Shown piece by piece: positions 21,101 through 26,363 of a DNA stretch of 64,000 bases. Under the pieces are notes generated by a model. That model searched no databases, was not told where the DNA came from, and worked only from the letters and a program-made list of their open reading frames with translations. The position numbers were made by a program, and so were the translations under genes. Within the stretch, counting starts at the first letter, position 1. Every line of letters starts with the position of its first letter. The DNA comes from Anodontia alba. Lineage: Eukaryota; Mollusca; Bivalvia; Lucinida; Lucinidae. The DNA lies in contig OZ024825.1 in NCBI GenBank assembly GCA_964016985.1, positions 536,501 to 600,500 on the forward strand. The letters are read 5' to 3'.

Positions 21101-22532
21101 CCGGTAACCCGTAAGCATTCAACATCGTGTCCGTTATCTACCTGAATCAGAAGTGGTTCAGTGCCTTAGATAAGCAGTGTGTTTTCCGCAAATACCCAAA
21201 TATATTCAATGAAGAAAACAATCAAATTTCAATTTGTAGCATATCTAAATGAAGAAAACAATCAAATTTCAATTTGTAGCATATCAAAATGTTAACAAAG
21301 TCAGTTGTATGCAAAATGATAATTTTTGTATGCATATTCCAGCTTTGGTAACCTTGAAAGTTTCACCCTGATACACAGTATGACTACATGTATGTATGTA
21401 TTTCCCATGCTAAACTCTGCACCTGGGCAATTGGTTCTCTGCATCATTGTTTAGATAAATGTTAACGACAAACCATTCCACCTTGAGATTTTCCAATATT
21501 GCAGAAACATGGCCTCCACAAAATGAGGAATGAAGAAAGAGATTGCAGATCTGCATCAAATAAAATAATGAGGTATTTTATTCAGTCATCATCATTTGAT
21601 TCAGTGTTTTATTTTAGTGTGCAACACAACTGATGAAGTCATTGATGCATGCGATGAAACATACAGAATCACATCTGGGATCATGACTGATCTTTAAACA
21701 GTGTCAGAAGTGAAAGTAGGTCGCAACATGCAGGTTTAAAGTCACTGATAAGACTTCTGTGCTGGAAAGCTAAGTACAGTGTACCTTTGATTGATGTTGC
21801 TAGAGCAGGCGAACAAAGAAAAATCCAAATAAGATCACCCAAATACCCAAATTGCCTTGTCGAAATACCACTGCCCTCATACATCCACCATCCAAATAGA
21901 ACCACCAAAAACATGCATCACATGCCCTTCATTCAAATTCCCACCACTGCCAGTTACTAAAAATACAGTTTCTTCCTCTTGGCTGTTGAACACAACAGCT
22001 GAATCATCTTCTGTCTCAGGCTGTTGTATGCTCTGATCTGGATTCCTTTAGATCAATCATATGCACCCTCCAACATTCAGTGCCAGAGACTATGAAATAT
22101 TGTTTTTTTTTTCAGCTTTTAATCTTTTCTTAACTAACACTTACTAAATTAAATTCTCCTAAAATCTAATATGTTTTCTTCTATCACAGTTTGCTTTCTC
22201 TTGTTTGTCGGAGGTGTAGAAAGTAACTAGATTCAGTTAGATCCCTACCTGTTAAATGAGTTCAGATTAATGTGAACAAAACTGACATGTCAAAACTTTG
22301 CAGAACTTTTATCTAATCTGGTTGAATAACATCACAAGTCATGTCTTAAATTACCAGCCACTATACTACAGAGATACCAGACTGCCCATCTACTTCTTTG
22401 ATGAGCAGCGACTAATAAAAGGGTCTCATATAAAAGAAAAATATATGCAAGCTTTAAGTATATATAACTCACAGAAGAATATGGGGAGCCATTCTGTTGC
22501 CGTAGTAACCTCTTTTCATACTCAGGATCCAT
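113..22532 (-). CDS. fzr1: Fizzy-related protein (Cdh1/FZR1), APC/C co-activator; seven 5' exons, 3' part outside window
   Basis: FZR1 recruits substrates to the anaphase-promoting complex in late mitosis and G1. Seven minus-strand exons with AG/GT borders join without a frame break into 231 residues: 22532-22473, 18919-18803, 17758-17627, 12875-12816, 3537-3436, 1911-1756 and 178-113. Visible hallmarks are the N-terminus MDPEYEKRLLRQ, the C-box DRFIPAR in exon 2, GKDGLAY and LLKNELL in exon 3, SPYSLSPV and QKLLRSPRK in exon 5, KISKIPFKVLDAPELQDDFY at the entry to the WD40 propeller in exon 6, and VTRLCDLSGDGD in exon 7. These are FZR1 rather than CDC20 signatures. Several SP/TP sites in exons 2 and 3 fit the family's inhibitory CDK phosphorylation. 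Most WD40 blades lie left of position 1. All seven exons are multiples of 3. Introns are loaded with transposons. A non-coding 5' exon was not found. Confidence 0.95.
179..1755. other. fzr1 intron 6: no further coding signal
   Basis: The stretch is AT-rich. It holds a truncated arm of the GGGCCCAGTTGTTCAAA hairpin family near 415-470, homopolymer runs at about 709-726 and 1552-1566, and a short patch near 1020-1110 rich in the AAGATGG/GGCCGCCATTTT words seen in the minisatellite arrays. I see no exon or RNA gene in it. Confidence 0.6.
1756..1911 (-). CDS. fzr1: fzr1 coding exon 6 (entry to WD40 propeller)
   Basis: The acceptor is TTATTAG and the donor GTAATG after ACAAGTCAG. The 52 codons carry KISKIPFKVLDAPELQDDFY, NLVDWSSQNVLSVGLGTCVY and LWSACTSQ, among the most conserved segments of the family. 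Confidence 0.97.
2150..2820. repeat. Degenerate tandem array, four units, in fzr1 intron 5
   Basis: The words TAAGATGG, CGACGGACTGGAAT, TTTTCAGGGAGA and GAGGAATCCATATGC recur four times (near 2169, 2373, 2502 and 2678). Units are about 130-200 bp and diverged. No clean termini are visible. It resembles the cores of the minisatellite cassettes elsewhere in the window. Confidence 0.7.
2822..3112 (-). mobile_element. tRNA-derived SINE (family G), intron 5 of fzr1
   Basis: Read on the minus strand, a tRNA-like head with a GGTTCGA-type B box is followed by a conserved body (AAAGAATGTGCACAAT, GTTAGGTAAACTGA) and a tail CCTCAACACAAACGAAC. The head is worn. The same element recurs at least six more times in the window. 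Confidence 0.8.
3436..3537 (-). CDS. fzr1: fzr1 coding exon 5
   Basis: The acceptor is TTGCAG and the donor GTGAGT. The 34 codons begin YHVPRRSLDTSESSPYSLSP and end QKLLRSPRK, matching the region just before the propeller. The open frame extending past both borders is intronic. Confidence 0.95.
3778..3934. repeat. DIRS terminal inverted repeat, 3' (left) copy
   Basis: It is the near-perfect reverse complement of 9484-9641. Landmarks are CTATAGATAATGTGCTATTC, ACGACCTTTCAGTCGT and TGATCACGTGTCAGTTTC. It contains a small hairpin around ACGACCTTTCAGTCGT. Confidence 0.92.
3998..4093. repeat. DIRS internal complementary region
   Basis: Positions 3998-4054 are the reverse complement of the left outer end (about 3731-3792). 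Positions about 4052-4093 are the reverse complement of the right outer end (about 9624-9660). The order is exactly that of a circle junction read backwards, as known for DIRS1, where this region templates end completion. Confidence 0.9.
4334..7327 (-). CDS. DIRS tyrosine recombinase frame (997 codons; recombinase domain in last ~350)
   Basis: The last third (about residues 645-997, positions 5390-4334) is a tyrosine recombinase: an N-terminal SAM-like segment from SQNVADFVSRSRRASTQKVY, then box I Arg in ATAKRCSEIHAL, the HxxR motif in KAHEVRALSSSWAFF, and the nucleophile Tyr in FAKFYLRDMS. All key residues are present. It would join the circular cDNA to the target. The first about 640 codons are also open but lie antiphase over the RT-RNase H gene, are Ser/Thr/Gln-rich and match no domain, so they are probably a shadow. 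Translation of the recombinase more likely starts at an internal site near 5400 or by frameshift. The ATG at 7327 overlaps a TGA as ATGA. Confidence 0.85.
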   Translation of the reverse strand: MKARPFHCLLIASGHSSGRTIGPFCGKMGGNNRQQMGPLYRTKRIQDTIHQNSSFVICSDQNESILLPVSQRRDRKSSQQTGSGKGTESGNSRLLFPDIPCAKKERKVSFNIRPVFIKPLHRETSIQNGDSQIGKTSDETQRLGCLHRFNRCISTCADTSSIQEVSSFRTRRSSISLFGPTVRNVPKSVNFLETDGRYCSFSTPTCHISFSIPRRLADKKSDSQPSDYSDKDLHSNYSKPRFSAKSQEVRPLSCSEIHLHRYGISDATKFSQGSSGSCTEPNSNNQENNVSKTCIGTNFPFSFGQTQFCSRPCSPGQTALTSSSDVPAVSLETSYSSSRSPDLDKRHDSISLTMVDKPHSIRDRDFNPSSRPQILPLYGCQSLRMGSSFRADNTVLSWSLDRKPIPAPYQYVRNDGHTISTETSQNIYSPFLHHDIHRQHNGGLIYQQTGWHSFPQSLRRSLENTQLVPGTRHSYQSTSHPRQIQHSCRPPLKTRQTYQDRMGSGSNSCEFSIPDAQLPKCGSVCDKIQPQTPIICLSSTRLQSTSDRCPVHGLESSSCICFSSFYSDTCCSRENPTTSVQNSSHSSVLATATVVLRTSSSISVSSDSSATNSKTTDSIQRKICTSKPPNSRPSRLGVIKQSIRDKKFSQNVADFVSRSRRASTQKVYDAKWTIFSNWCHTKKVNPISAPITVIADFLIFLFSEKKCQISTIKGYRSMISNTLKFKTGNRIGSNPVLSELIRSFELQRPVQRSLTPKWDLSWVLVCLQKPPFEPLDKASKFHVTIKTAFLLALATAKRCSEIHALAMDSQHLRFNQSDGSVSLILKSGFLAKNQLPSVKPDPIVVPSLARICKWEHTDRLLCPVRALKFYLKMTSSYRQNRTRLFLPIKGNKDISKDTISRWISYTVKLAYRKLTKRDISFLKIKAHEVRALSSSWAFFDKVPLNDILQAAVWNSSSTFAKFYLRDMSQQAQNLQSLGPIVVAQKVVGGQQQSAMDV
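5245..7323 (-). CDS. DIRS reverse transcriptase-RNase H polyprotein
   Basis: Open from just after a TGA (7326-7324) to 5245. It begins near VGGRLAHFAEKWEE, the usual lead-in to DIRS RT. RT motifs are FLVPKKNGKFRLILDLSLLN, AVSIDLTDAYLHVPI, LPFGMSLSP and the catalytic YLDDW (about residue 195 counted from VGG). RNase H follows with FLYTDASHYGWGAHL, LEMMAIRLAL and STDNTTVVSYINKQGG, containing the expected Asp/Glu/Asp. The C-terminal part (NVDLFATRFNHRLPLYVS, AYAFPP, FWPQQQWF) is the conserved post-RNase H region of DIRS elements. There is no ATG before RT in this frame. It either starts at a non-AUG codon or is expressed through the in-frame TGA from the upstream frame. Confidence 0.92.
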   Translation of the reverse strand, partial: RPALSTACSSLADIPVGGRLAHFAEKWEEITDNKWVLSIVRNGFRIPFIKIPPLSSVPIRMSQSSSPFLREEIENLLNKRAVERVQNPETPGFYSRIFLVPKKNGKFRLILDLSLLNRYIEKQAFKMETVKSVRQAMRLNDWAVSIDLTDAYLHVPIHRQSRKYLRFVHEDQVYHFSALPFGMSLSPLIFSKLMDVIAAFLRQRAISVFPYLDDWLIKNLIHNRLITQTKICIQTIQSLGFLPNLKKSDLFPAQKFTFIGMEFLTQQNLVRVPADRVQNLILTIKKIMSAKHVSARTFLSLLGKLSSAADLVLLGRLHLRPLQMCLLSVWKPHILPLDHPISINGMIRSHLQWWINPIRFETGTSIHPPDPKFFLYTDASHYGWGAHLEPTTLSFHGRWTENQSQLHINMLEMMAIRLALKQAKTFIHHSCIMISTDNTTVVSYINKQGGTHSPNLCVEVWKILNWCLEQDIVIRVRHIPGKFNILADRLSRLDKPIKTEWALDQTVANSVFQMLNFPNVDLFATRFNHRLPLYVSPVQDYKALAIDALSMDWNHLHAYAFPPFILIPAVLEKIRQHQCRIVLIAPFWPQQQWFSELLLLLVSAPIRLPLIPRLLTQSKGRFVHQNLPILDLHAWELSNNQSEIRNFHKTLQILSPDQEEHLHKKSTMQNGPSSLIGVIQKRLIRSRPLLQL
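7327..7722 (-). pseudogene. DIRS gag-like C-terminal segment, in frame with RT but ended by TGA
   Basis: From about 7722 to the TGA at 7326-7324 the minus strand is open. It encodes a Ser/Lys/Gln-rich segment starting near ARRDAALASSKLLLDNSTY. It lies in the same frame as RT downstream; only one TGA separates them. Upstream it continues the gag-like region after a one-base frame break near 7722. The TGA could be a CGA-to-TGA decay mutation or a natural gag-pol stop. Confidence 0.7.
7775..8761 (-). CDS. DIRS gag-like region, Ser/Arg-rich central segment
   Basis: 328 codons with a basic SR-type stretch (KREHKSKKRRRHRSSSSSTS and KRSKHSHKKRRRRSMTPSSS) at about residues 108-165, and a more ordinary C-terminal part. 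The last about 25 residues look out of frame. The neighbouring frame encodes a better gag-like continuation (IGQMFKRLDLSFLSLQQESM, then LSRLLEAVAKSIKHATAMST), which implies a frameshift near 7880-7930. The frame is also open upstream of its ATG into the tandem repeat at 8763-8935. It probably belongs to a single gag with the 185-codon frame upstream. Confidence 0.7.
   Translation of the reverse strand: MGLQSFPYDLQTQIPPGYIPINVPVQSYAPSISSHISQGSVHRLSNVFIPGYERSNRLELPNPASSSRQIIPLEPDFSQVSDPSVMIQPPNSNDLSISRPSRKDQSKREHKSKKRRRHRSSSSSTSTSRSDSLSSSRRKKNSKRSKHSHKKRRRRSMTPSSSSNSSQSQLDIGRYTRAHKSPQVVQTPTPIQPEETNFSQITNQPINYDQIQPNLTQQNKESDSETESEVWSFDRAINEVFRLLPPELCPKTQQDQAPLKPLSGIEQLMESRSTPLLVLPQSKLVQNTTKYIQNRLESDKCSRDWICPSFHYNRNRCRLRPFPDFWRP
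8736..9293 (-). CDS. DIRS gag-like N-terminal region with Cys/His cluster
   Basis: 185 codons from an ATG at 9293. The N-terminus has a Cys/His cluster (CGNCGH, then HLSCLTCNSC, then PCYICSSW), typical of gag-like proteins of DIRS and Ngaro elements. A Lys-rich stretch (KRKQKKSKKSKKSQ) follows, then a five-residue tandem repeat of the form PVTSQ. The frame leaves the likely true gag frame inside that repeat, because repeat-length changes that are not multiples of three shift it. Confidence 0.8.
   Translation of the reverse strand: MFPRQSMHFACGNCGHLKAKWDTHLSCLTCNSCTRISPCYICSSWTEKVWNLAERRRLHATRKSVMTQKRKQKKSKKSKKSQSDMSDNGTVDGSTAPHSFTARGRTHQGGSLADLESDRALSPPVTSQPVTSQTVTSHPVTGQLISVHPVASQPVTSQPVTSHQSTRHQSTRLQSTRHGFTVIPV
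8763..8935 (-). repeat. Minisatellite inside gag-like gene (PVTSQ-type repeat)
   Basis: About eleven units of TGACTGG/TGACTGGT alternate to give a 15 bp period, i.e. five codons. Irregular 7 and 8 bp steps break the codon phase. It is a local slippage tract in the linker between the zinc-binding and SR-rich parts. Confidence 0.85.
9484..9641. repeat. DIRS terminal inverted repeat, 5' (right) copy
   Basis: Reverse complement of 3778-3934 with only a few differences. It lies upstream of the gag-like frame, so it should contain the element's promoter; no specific promoter motif is recognisable. Confidence 0.92.
9711..10317. other. fzr1 intron 4, unassigned stretch
   Basis: No exon, RNA gene or clear repeat is recognised apart from a short palindromic TATATATATAT run near 10041. 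The stretch around 9730-10020 has worn SINE-like wording but no intact boxes. Confidence 0.5.
10318..11495 (+). mobile_element. Minisatellite cassette, CCCCGCCA-hairpin type (Cas1)
   Basis: It starts at ATAATACCCCGCCATAG (10320). Then come about five units of about 150 bp with the words AATCCCAAACCAGATCTCC, AGCAAGTTTGGTGAAAATCC, AAGTTATCGTCCGGAAA and GGCAGATAACT. It ends with a GGACGGACAGACCGACCG run, then the hairpin TACCCCGCCACT-ATT-GAGTGGCGGGGTA and an A-rich tail. A SINE (10933-11235) interrupts the array. No open frame is conserved. A non-autonomous element with a minisatellite core is inferred. Confidence 0.8.
10933..11235 (-). mobile_element. tRNA-derived SINE (family G) with 12 bp target duplication
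   Basis: The body is complete. On the minus strand the head carries GGCTCAGTTGGATGCG and GGTTCAACCC, resembling A and B boxes. It is flanked by TACTCAAGTTAT on both sides (10926-10937 region and from about 11236), an exact 12 bp repeat that belongs to the host tandem array. This defines the SINE's borders. Confidence 0.9.
11496..12233. other. fzr1 intron 4, AT-rich unassigned stretch
   Basis: Very AT-rich. I see no exon, RNA gene or recognised repeat. Confidence 0.5.
12234..12447. mobile_element. piggyBac-type MITE, family A, complete
   Basis: 214 bp with TTAA at both ends and inverted termini TTAACCCTTGTCCTGCTGAA. The centre is a hairpin AGTTGGCTTCTGAAGAAGCC flanked by ATCCAGATCAG / CTGATCTGGAT arms and GCAAACAGTGTA-like words. 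It is the reference copy for the split copy at 3569-9710. Confidence 0.9.
12485..12700. mobile_element. Hairpin MITE, family D
   Basis: Long inverted repeat. The arms read AACTCATTAGAAGTGTCTC and its complement around a short centre, with outer arms TTTTTTCAACCAAAA / TTTTGGTTGAAAAAA. The same hairpin (GGGTACTCATTAGAAGTGCC) recurs at many sites in the window. Confidence 0.85.
12816..12875 (-). CDS. fzr1: fzr1 coding exon 4 (20 codons)
   Basis: This short exon lies between TTGCAG and GTAGGT and encodes DQQPDERRILVPKESKNLFR. It fits the family linker that contains EDRR...KK.LF and falls between exons 3 and 5 in phase 0. It is too short to stand out as an open frame. Confidence 0.88.
13265..13530. 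mobile_element. Hairpin MITE family D, two copies in tandem
   Basis: Two hairpins (about 13300-13400 and 13420-13520) share the arms ACATATGTTGTGGGTACTCA / TGAGTACCCACATG. Open frames here are by-products of the repeat. Confidence 0.8.
13540..14125 (-). mobile_element. SINE family G: a short 3' fragment and a worn copy
   Basis: 13540-13610 carries only the TTTACGGCCCAGTCAACC end. 13848-14125 is a longer but diverged copy (GGCAGGCATAGTCCTCTAAGC, CACTTCTTGAATCAGTGGA). Between them, 13620-13845 is unassigned. Confidence 0.7.
14140..14447 (+). mobile_element. SINE family G, plus-strand copy
   Basis: It starts at the tRNA-like head (ACCGGCCTCCGTGAC, GTTGGATGCGCATCC) and runs through the conserved body to AAAGCCTCAACAC. 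It is opposite in orientation to its neighbour at 13848-14125. Confidence 0.8.
14473..17474 (+). mobile_element. Minisatellite cassette with about fifteen 166 bp units (Cas2)
   Basis: The head CAAGAGGACCATGATGGTCC...TCGCTCACCTGA is followed by about fifteen direct units whose landmark AAGCCCCGCCCCCTGG recurs every 165-168 bp from 15418 to 17078. Other unit words are TTGAAATCGGTCCAGTGG, GACAAGAAGATTTTTAAAG and CTTGAACAATCTTGGTAGAG. After the array come a GGACGGACGGGCGGG run, the hairpin CTCACCTTGAGCC-TTT-GGCTCAGGTGAG and CTAAAAAAAA. The inner units are the most alike and the outer ones the most diverged. It fills most of fzr1 intron 3. Confidence 0.9.
17627..17758 (-). CDS. fzr1: fzr1 coding exon 3
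   Basis: The acceptor is ATCCAG and the donor is GTAATC. The 44 codons include SPSTSPVQTRKAK and the conserved block GKDGLAYNCLLKNELLSAGI. Phase 0 at both ends. Confidence 0.94.
17875..18040. mobile_element. Hairpin MITE, family D, worn copy
   Basis: The arms GGTAAGTACTCATTAGGAGC and GACAAGTATCTATGTAATAT surround the centre. TTTTCATGGAGAAATAAGAA follows, as in other copies. Confidence 0.7.
18067..18294. mobile_element. piggyBac-type MITE, family B
   Basis: TTAACCCATTAAAGACTGAA opens it and CTTCAATGGGTTAA closes it. The centre is a hairpin with GCAAACAGTGGAG / CTGCACTATTTGC arms around GACGC...GCGTC. The TTAA borders fit a piggyBac-type origin. Confidence 0.85.
18803..18919 (-). CDS. fzr1: fzr1 coding exon 2 (C-box)
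   Basis: The acceptor TTTCAG precedes CCCTTGACT; the donor is GTAAGT after CCG. The 39 codons hold the Ser/Pro-rich run PLTLSPGSPLSSPSK and the C-box DRFIPARAG that docks on the APC/C. Phase 0 at both ends. Confidence 0.95.
19430..20965. repeat. Diverged tandem array (Cas3) with an insertion, fzr1 intron 1
   Basis: The unit words AAAATGGACAAATAAAG, GAATGATAAG, TCTTACACAATACAA and TAGGTGCAGTAGTTCCTGAG recur near 19445, 19605, 20685 and 20825 (about 140-160 bp apart). The array is interrupted by the element at 19768-20045 and by an AT-rich patch to about 20640. Clear termini are not seen. Confidence 0.7.
19768..20045. mobile_element. SINE-like element, family H
   Basis: The ends match the copy at 58329-58605: ATTGTGTTGGGGTTTAA, GTCAACCCTTGTGGGTCATT, CAAGGATAGCAGGC and CACCCAACCACCCC. 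The middle is a variable purine-rich tract. ATGAGAGAT occurs on both sides and may be a target duplication. No A/B boxes are convincing, so its class is uncertain. Confidence 0.65.
20966..22472. other. fzr1 intron 1, remainder
   Basis: It contains a perfect tandem duplication of about 47 bp (unit with GAAGAAAACAATCAAATTTC) near 21203-21297. No exon or RNA gene is seen. Confidence 0.55.
22473..22532 (-). CDS. fzr1: fzr1 coding exon 1 (start codon)
   Basis: The ATG at 22532-22530 opens 20 codons (MDPEYEKRLLRQQNGSPYSS), followed by the donor GTGAGT. The start matches the conserved FZR1 N-terminus. The frame that reads on into the intron is not real. The exon ends in phase 0. Confidence 0.93.
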
Positions 22533-23351
22533 TCCTGGTGGTTATTCAAACATGACTGGATCAACCAATTTTACAAACACATTCTGGATAATGTTCCCTG
22601 TAAATATAAATGATTTCTTGTTGGATAAGGTATCACATTTATCCTACAGTAAATGTCCTATCTAAGGTAAATGTCCTATCCTAGGGTAAATGTCCTACAA
22701 TGTCGAACATTCCATACTTTTTTGGCATAAATTTTGCTATTTTTTGTAGTTGTTTCTTAAAAGACTTAGTGGAATGGCAAACAGTGTAGACCCTGATCAG
22801 ACTGCCATTCTGTCAGAAATTTTGGTGTACAAGATTTTAGGCCATTTATCCTAATTATTTGGACATCTTAATACTTAACCATACTTATCCTAAAATTTGA
22901 ACAAGTACCAATATATTCTACTACCTGATGAGGTATCTCATATACTGTGACAGAATGGCAAAGCAGACCTTGATCAAACTGCTCTTTGGTTCCTCCCCTA
23001 GTACACCCAGATCAAATTGCTCGAAAAGGAGCAGTTTTAGGTGGGTATGCCAGGGAAGCAACAATAGGCCAAAAAGTGTCCAATAAGATCAAGGCTACAT
23101 GTGCAATAGGATCAAGACCCATATGGGTCTTATATATATTGTTTGCTGGGTTAGGATGCAGTGATGTAAAATATCAGTTTGCTGTATCCTGTTTTGATAT
23201 TTATCAGAGAGATAATGGGGATGTTTACCAGATCATTTTGTATTTACAAAGCACCTACAAATTATTGTGAATCCATAAAAAAAGTCAAATATTTTTTTTT
23301 AAAGTTTTGAATTTACTACCTGTGGCAGTATGGTTGAAATGAACAAAATAA
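22533..23351. other. Upstream flank of fzr1 with hairpin MITE (family C)
   Basis: About 22755-22960 carries the words GGCAAACAGTGTAGACC, CTGATCAGACTGCC and TTCTGTCAGAAATTTTGGTG, a hairpin MITE also seen at positions 1-120 and 53690-53830. The fzr1 promoter should lie here, but no TATA or other clear element was identified. Confidence 0.5.
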
Positions 23352-24352
23352 CAAAAGGGCCATGATGGATCTATAATGCCCACCTGAGTATCATAGCACT
23401 TAGAGAACCTGACCTAGAACTGATCAAGGCAAACATTCTGACTAAAATTCATGATGATTATATAAACAAGTAAAACAATGTAGCATGTCTAACGGACTGT
23501 GAAATAGAGGTCAAGGTCAAATACGGATGACTACACTCCAGAGGCCATGCTAAGATGTATGCATGTGCTAGCCTAAGTATCACTGGCTGTAGGAGCAATA
23601 GTTACTGAGAAACTGACCTAAACACAAACACTTCACAAGTGCCAAATATCACTCCGTAGGACCAATAGTTACTGAGAAACTGACCTACATGTAAATGGAA
23701 AAACTTAAGAAAGTCACTGGACCGTGAAATGTACAAATGTATGTCATATTTGACCCAGTTCCAAACTTCAGCTAGAAATCATCAAGACAAACATTTTGAG
23801 CAAGATTCATGATGATCACTTCAAAAATGTGACCTCTAGAGTGTTAATAAGGTTTTCCTTTGATTTGAACTGGTGAGCTAGTTTCTGACTCCAAGTGACC
23901 CTGTTTTGAACTAGACATCACCAAGACAAACATTCTGAGCAATATTCACGATGATTATTTAAAAAATGTGACCTCTGGAGTATTAACAAGGTTTTCTTTT
24001 TATTTTGACCTGGTGACCTAGTTTTTGACCCCAGTTTCGAACTTGACCTCAAAAACATCTAGACAAACATTTTGAGCAAGATTCATGATGACTGCTTCAA
24101 AAACGTGACCTCTTAGAGTGTTAACAAGGCTTCGTTTGATTTGGCCTGGTGACCTGGTTTCTGACCCCAAGTGACCCAATTTCTATCATGACCTCGAAAT
24201 CATCAACACAAACATTTTGAGCAAGATTAATGACGACTGCTTCAAAAATTTGACTGCTAGTGTTAACTAGGTTTTCCGTTGTTTGGCCTAATGACCTAGT
24301 TTTTGATCCTGTGACCCAGTTTCAAACTTGACCTAGAAATCACTAAGGCAAA

Positions 24353-25489
24353 AAAAATGCCTTGTTTCCGGGAACCAGACCGACCCTACAGTTTAGGTGC
24401 CGACCGCAAGTTTTTTAAACGCTCATCGTATCGGTAATTTTCAGCAACTCGCCGTACCGTATGGTACCGATTTTTAGTAGCGTAAGCCAAGCATGCCGTC
24501 CGGAAATTCAATAACGGTTGAATCAAGTACACATCGTTTCCAAGATGGCAGCGTCCAGTCTGGTGGCGATTCAGGCCAATTCTTGCGCCCACATCTCCAA
24601 GAAAGCTTTAATCACCAGCGTATCACATGCTAAAACAATTAATACACTGTTGGAGGAGATTCATCCCTTTACTAAAGGGTTCAAACTGTCTGTCAAATGT
24701 TCAGTAAGTTGCACTACGCATTTCTTTCCCATTTGTAAAACGATATTTGACCTGCCCTCTCCAGATTTATTTTCCCATTATTAAGAAGTCTCGTCCACAT
24801 ATATAGGCTACTCAAATATTAAAGAACTGTCCTGCAAATTAAAGTAGGCGATTGCCAGGAATGATCAGAAGATTGCTCAACTGAAAGTCTGATGGGTCAA
24901 AGTTTTAAACTGAAAGTGGGTTTTCAGGTCTGTCAGCAGTAAAAAATGGTGTACACTTTTTCATTTTCACTGTCACAGAATATGTTCCAAAATACTGAAA
25001 ATCAGGAACTGATACAATCACATCCCAAATCCCACCAACAATATCACAAGGGAAAGAAGTCAAAAGTGATGTCAGCTAATAAATTAGCTGGGTGATAAAC
25101 TGAGTCAGCAGGGCTTTCCCAAATAGTTGGTGACTCAGAAATCCATATGTCACATGCTTTAATGGGGAAATGACAAAATGCTCCGTATATATACTGGTGA
25201 GTTTAAAATAAATAAAACCGGTTTCAGAATTGTATTTTATTTTATTATTGCTTTTATAATAATAGAAAGGTGACAATGTCTCTTAGCTATTTTGACAAAA
25301 AGGTTTACTTGACAAACCTAAGCTTCTGGGGTGAAAACAAGCTATCTAAAATACACTGCTGCCAACCTATCCGCAAAATATTTGACAAAAAAAAAAGTTT
25401 TCTAAAAAAAAAAAAAAAAATTTTCCTACCTACCTACCCATCAAAAAAAATTGATGTTTCCAGCAACAAGACATCTTTTTTTTTTAGGC
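24353..25489. mobile_element. 1.1 kb DNA-transposon-like insertion carrying an exon-like segment
   Basis: It interrupts the 148 bp array and is flanked by CTAAGGCAAA (24343-24352) and CTAAGACAAA (25490-25499), a 9/10 match consistent with a 10 bp target duplication. The ends are imperfect inverted repeats of about 20 bp (AAAAATGCCTTGTTTCCGG on the left, and its approximate complement near 25455-25485). The left third is CpG-richer than its surroundings and leads into an ATG frame. A 9-11 bp duplication is typical of Mutator-like elements, but class assignment is inference. Confidence 0.6.
24545..24703 (+). CDS. Unrecognised exon-like frame inside the 24.4-25.5 kb insertion
   Basis: An ATG in a strong context (AAGATGGC) opens 53 codons beginning MAASSLVAIQANSCAHISKK and ending KGFKLSVKCS, followed directly by a GTAAGT donor-like site. 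Composition and CpG content differ from the surrounding AT-rich repeats. The product matches no family I know. It could be a captured first exon of a host gene, or the 5' exon of the transposon's own gene. Confidence 0.45.
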
Positions 25490-26363
25490 CTAAGACAAAT
25501 ATTTTGAGCAAAATTCATAATGATTGATTAAAAAATGTGACCTCTGTGGTGTTAACAAGGTCTTCCTTTGATTTGGCCCGGTGACCTAATTTTTGACCCA
25601 AAGACCCAGTTTCAAACCTGACCTAGAAATCATCAAGACAAACATTTTGAGCAAGATTCATGATCATTGCTTCAAAAATGTGCCCGCTAGAGTGTTAACA
25701 CGGTTTTCCCTTGATTTGGCCCGGTGACCTAGTTTTTGACCTTAAGTGGCCCAGTTTTGAACCTGACCTAGAAATCATCAAGGCAAAGATTTTGAGCAAT
25801 ACTCATGAAGATTACTTAAAAAATGTTACCTCTGGAGTGTTAACATGGTTTTCCTTTGATTTGACCTGGTGACCTAGATTTTTACTCCAAGTGACCCAGT
25901 ATCGAACTTGACCTAGAAATCATCAAGACAAACATTTTGAGCAATATTCATAATGATTACTTCAAAAATGTAATCTCTAGAGTGTTAACAAGTTTTTCCT
26001 TTGTTTTGGCCTGGTGACCCAGTTCTTGACCTCGTGACCCAGTTTCAAACTTGACCTAAATTAAGATTGGGTCAAACTTGTAACCTCTGTTAACAAACTA
26101 ACTGTTGACGACAGACTCAGGTGATCTAAAAACAACAAAAAGTCTTGCGGTGTCGACTGCCTGTACCTCTGTTAAGCATACACTTTACTAAAAAAGAATG
26201 ATAGCTGATGAGAAATATTTATTTAACAGTTTTGAATCTTTCTATGCATTAAACTTATACTATTTTGCAACAGTACTGAACAATGATAAATGTGTTCGGG
26301 GGTACTGAGCTCTGATTTTTTCAACACTGGAAACAGTAACTGGTTGAATGAATAAACAACAAG

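Larger units (their letters stand above)
23352..26130 (+). mobile_element. Minisatellite cassette of about 148 bp units (Cas4), split by an insertion
   Basis: The head AAAAGGGCCATGATGGATC...CCCACCTGAG is followed by units with GACCTAGAAATCATCAAGAC, AAACATTTTGAGCAAGATTC, GTGACCTCTAGAGTGTTAAC and CTGGTGACCTAGTTTTTGAC. The tail is AGACTCAGGTGATCTAAAAA (26110-26130). An element at 24353-25489 interrupts it. Confidence 0.8.
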
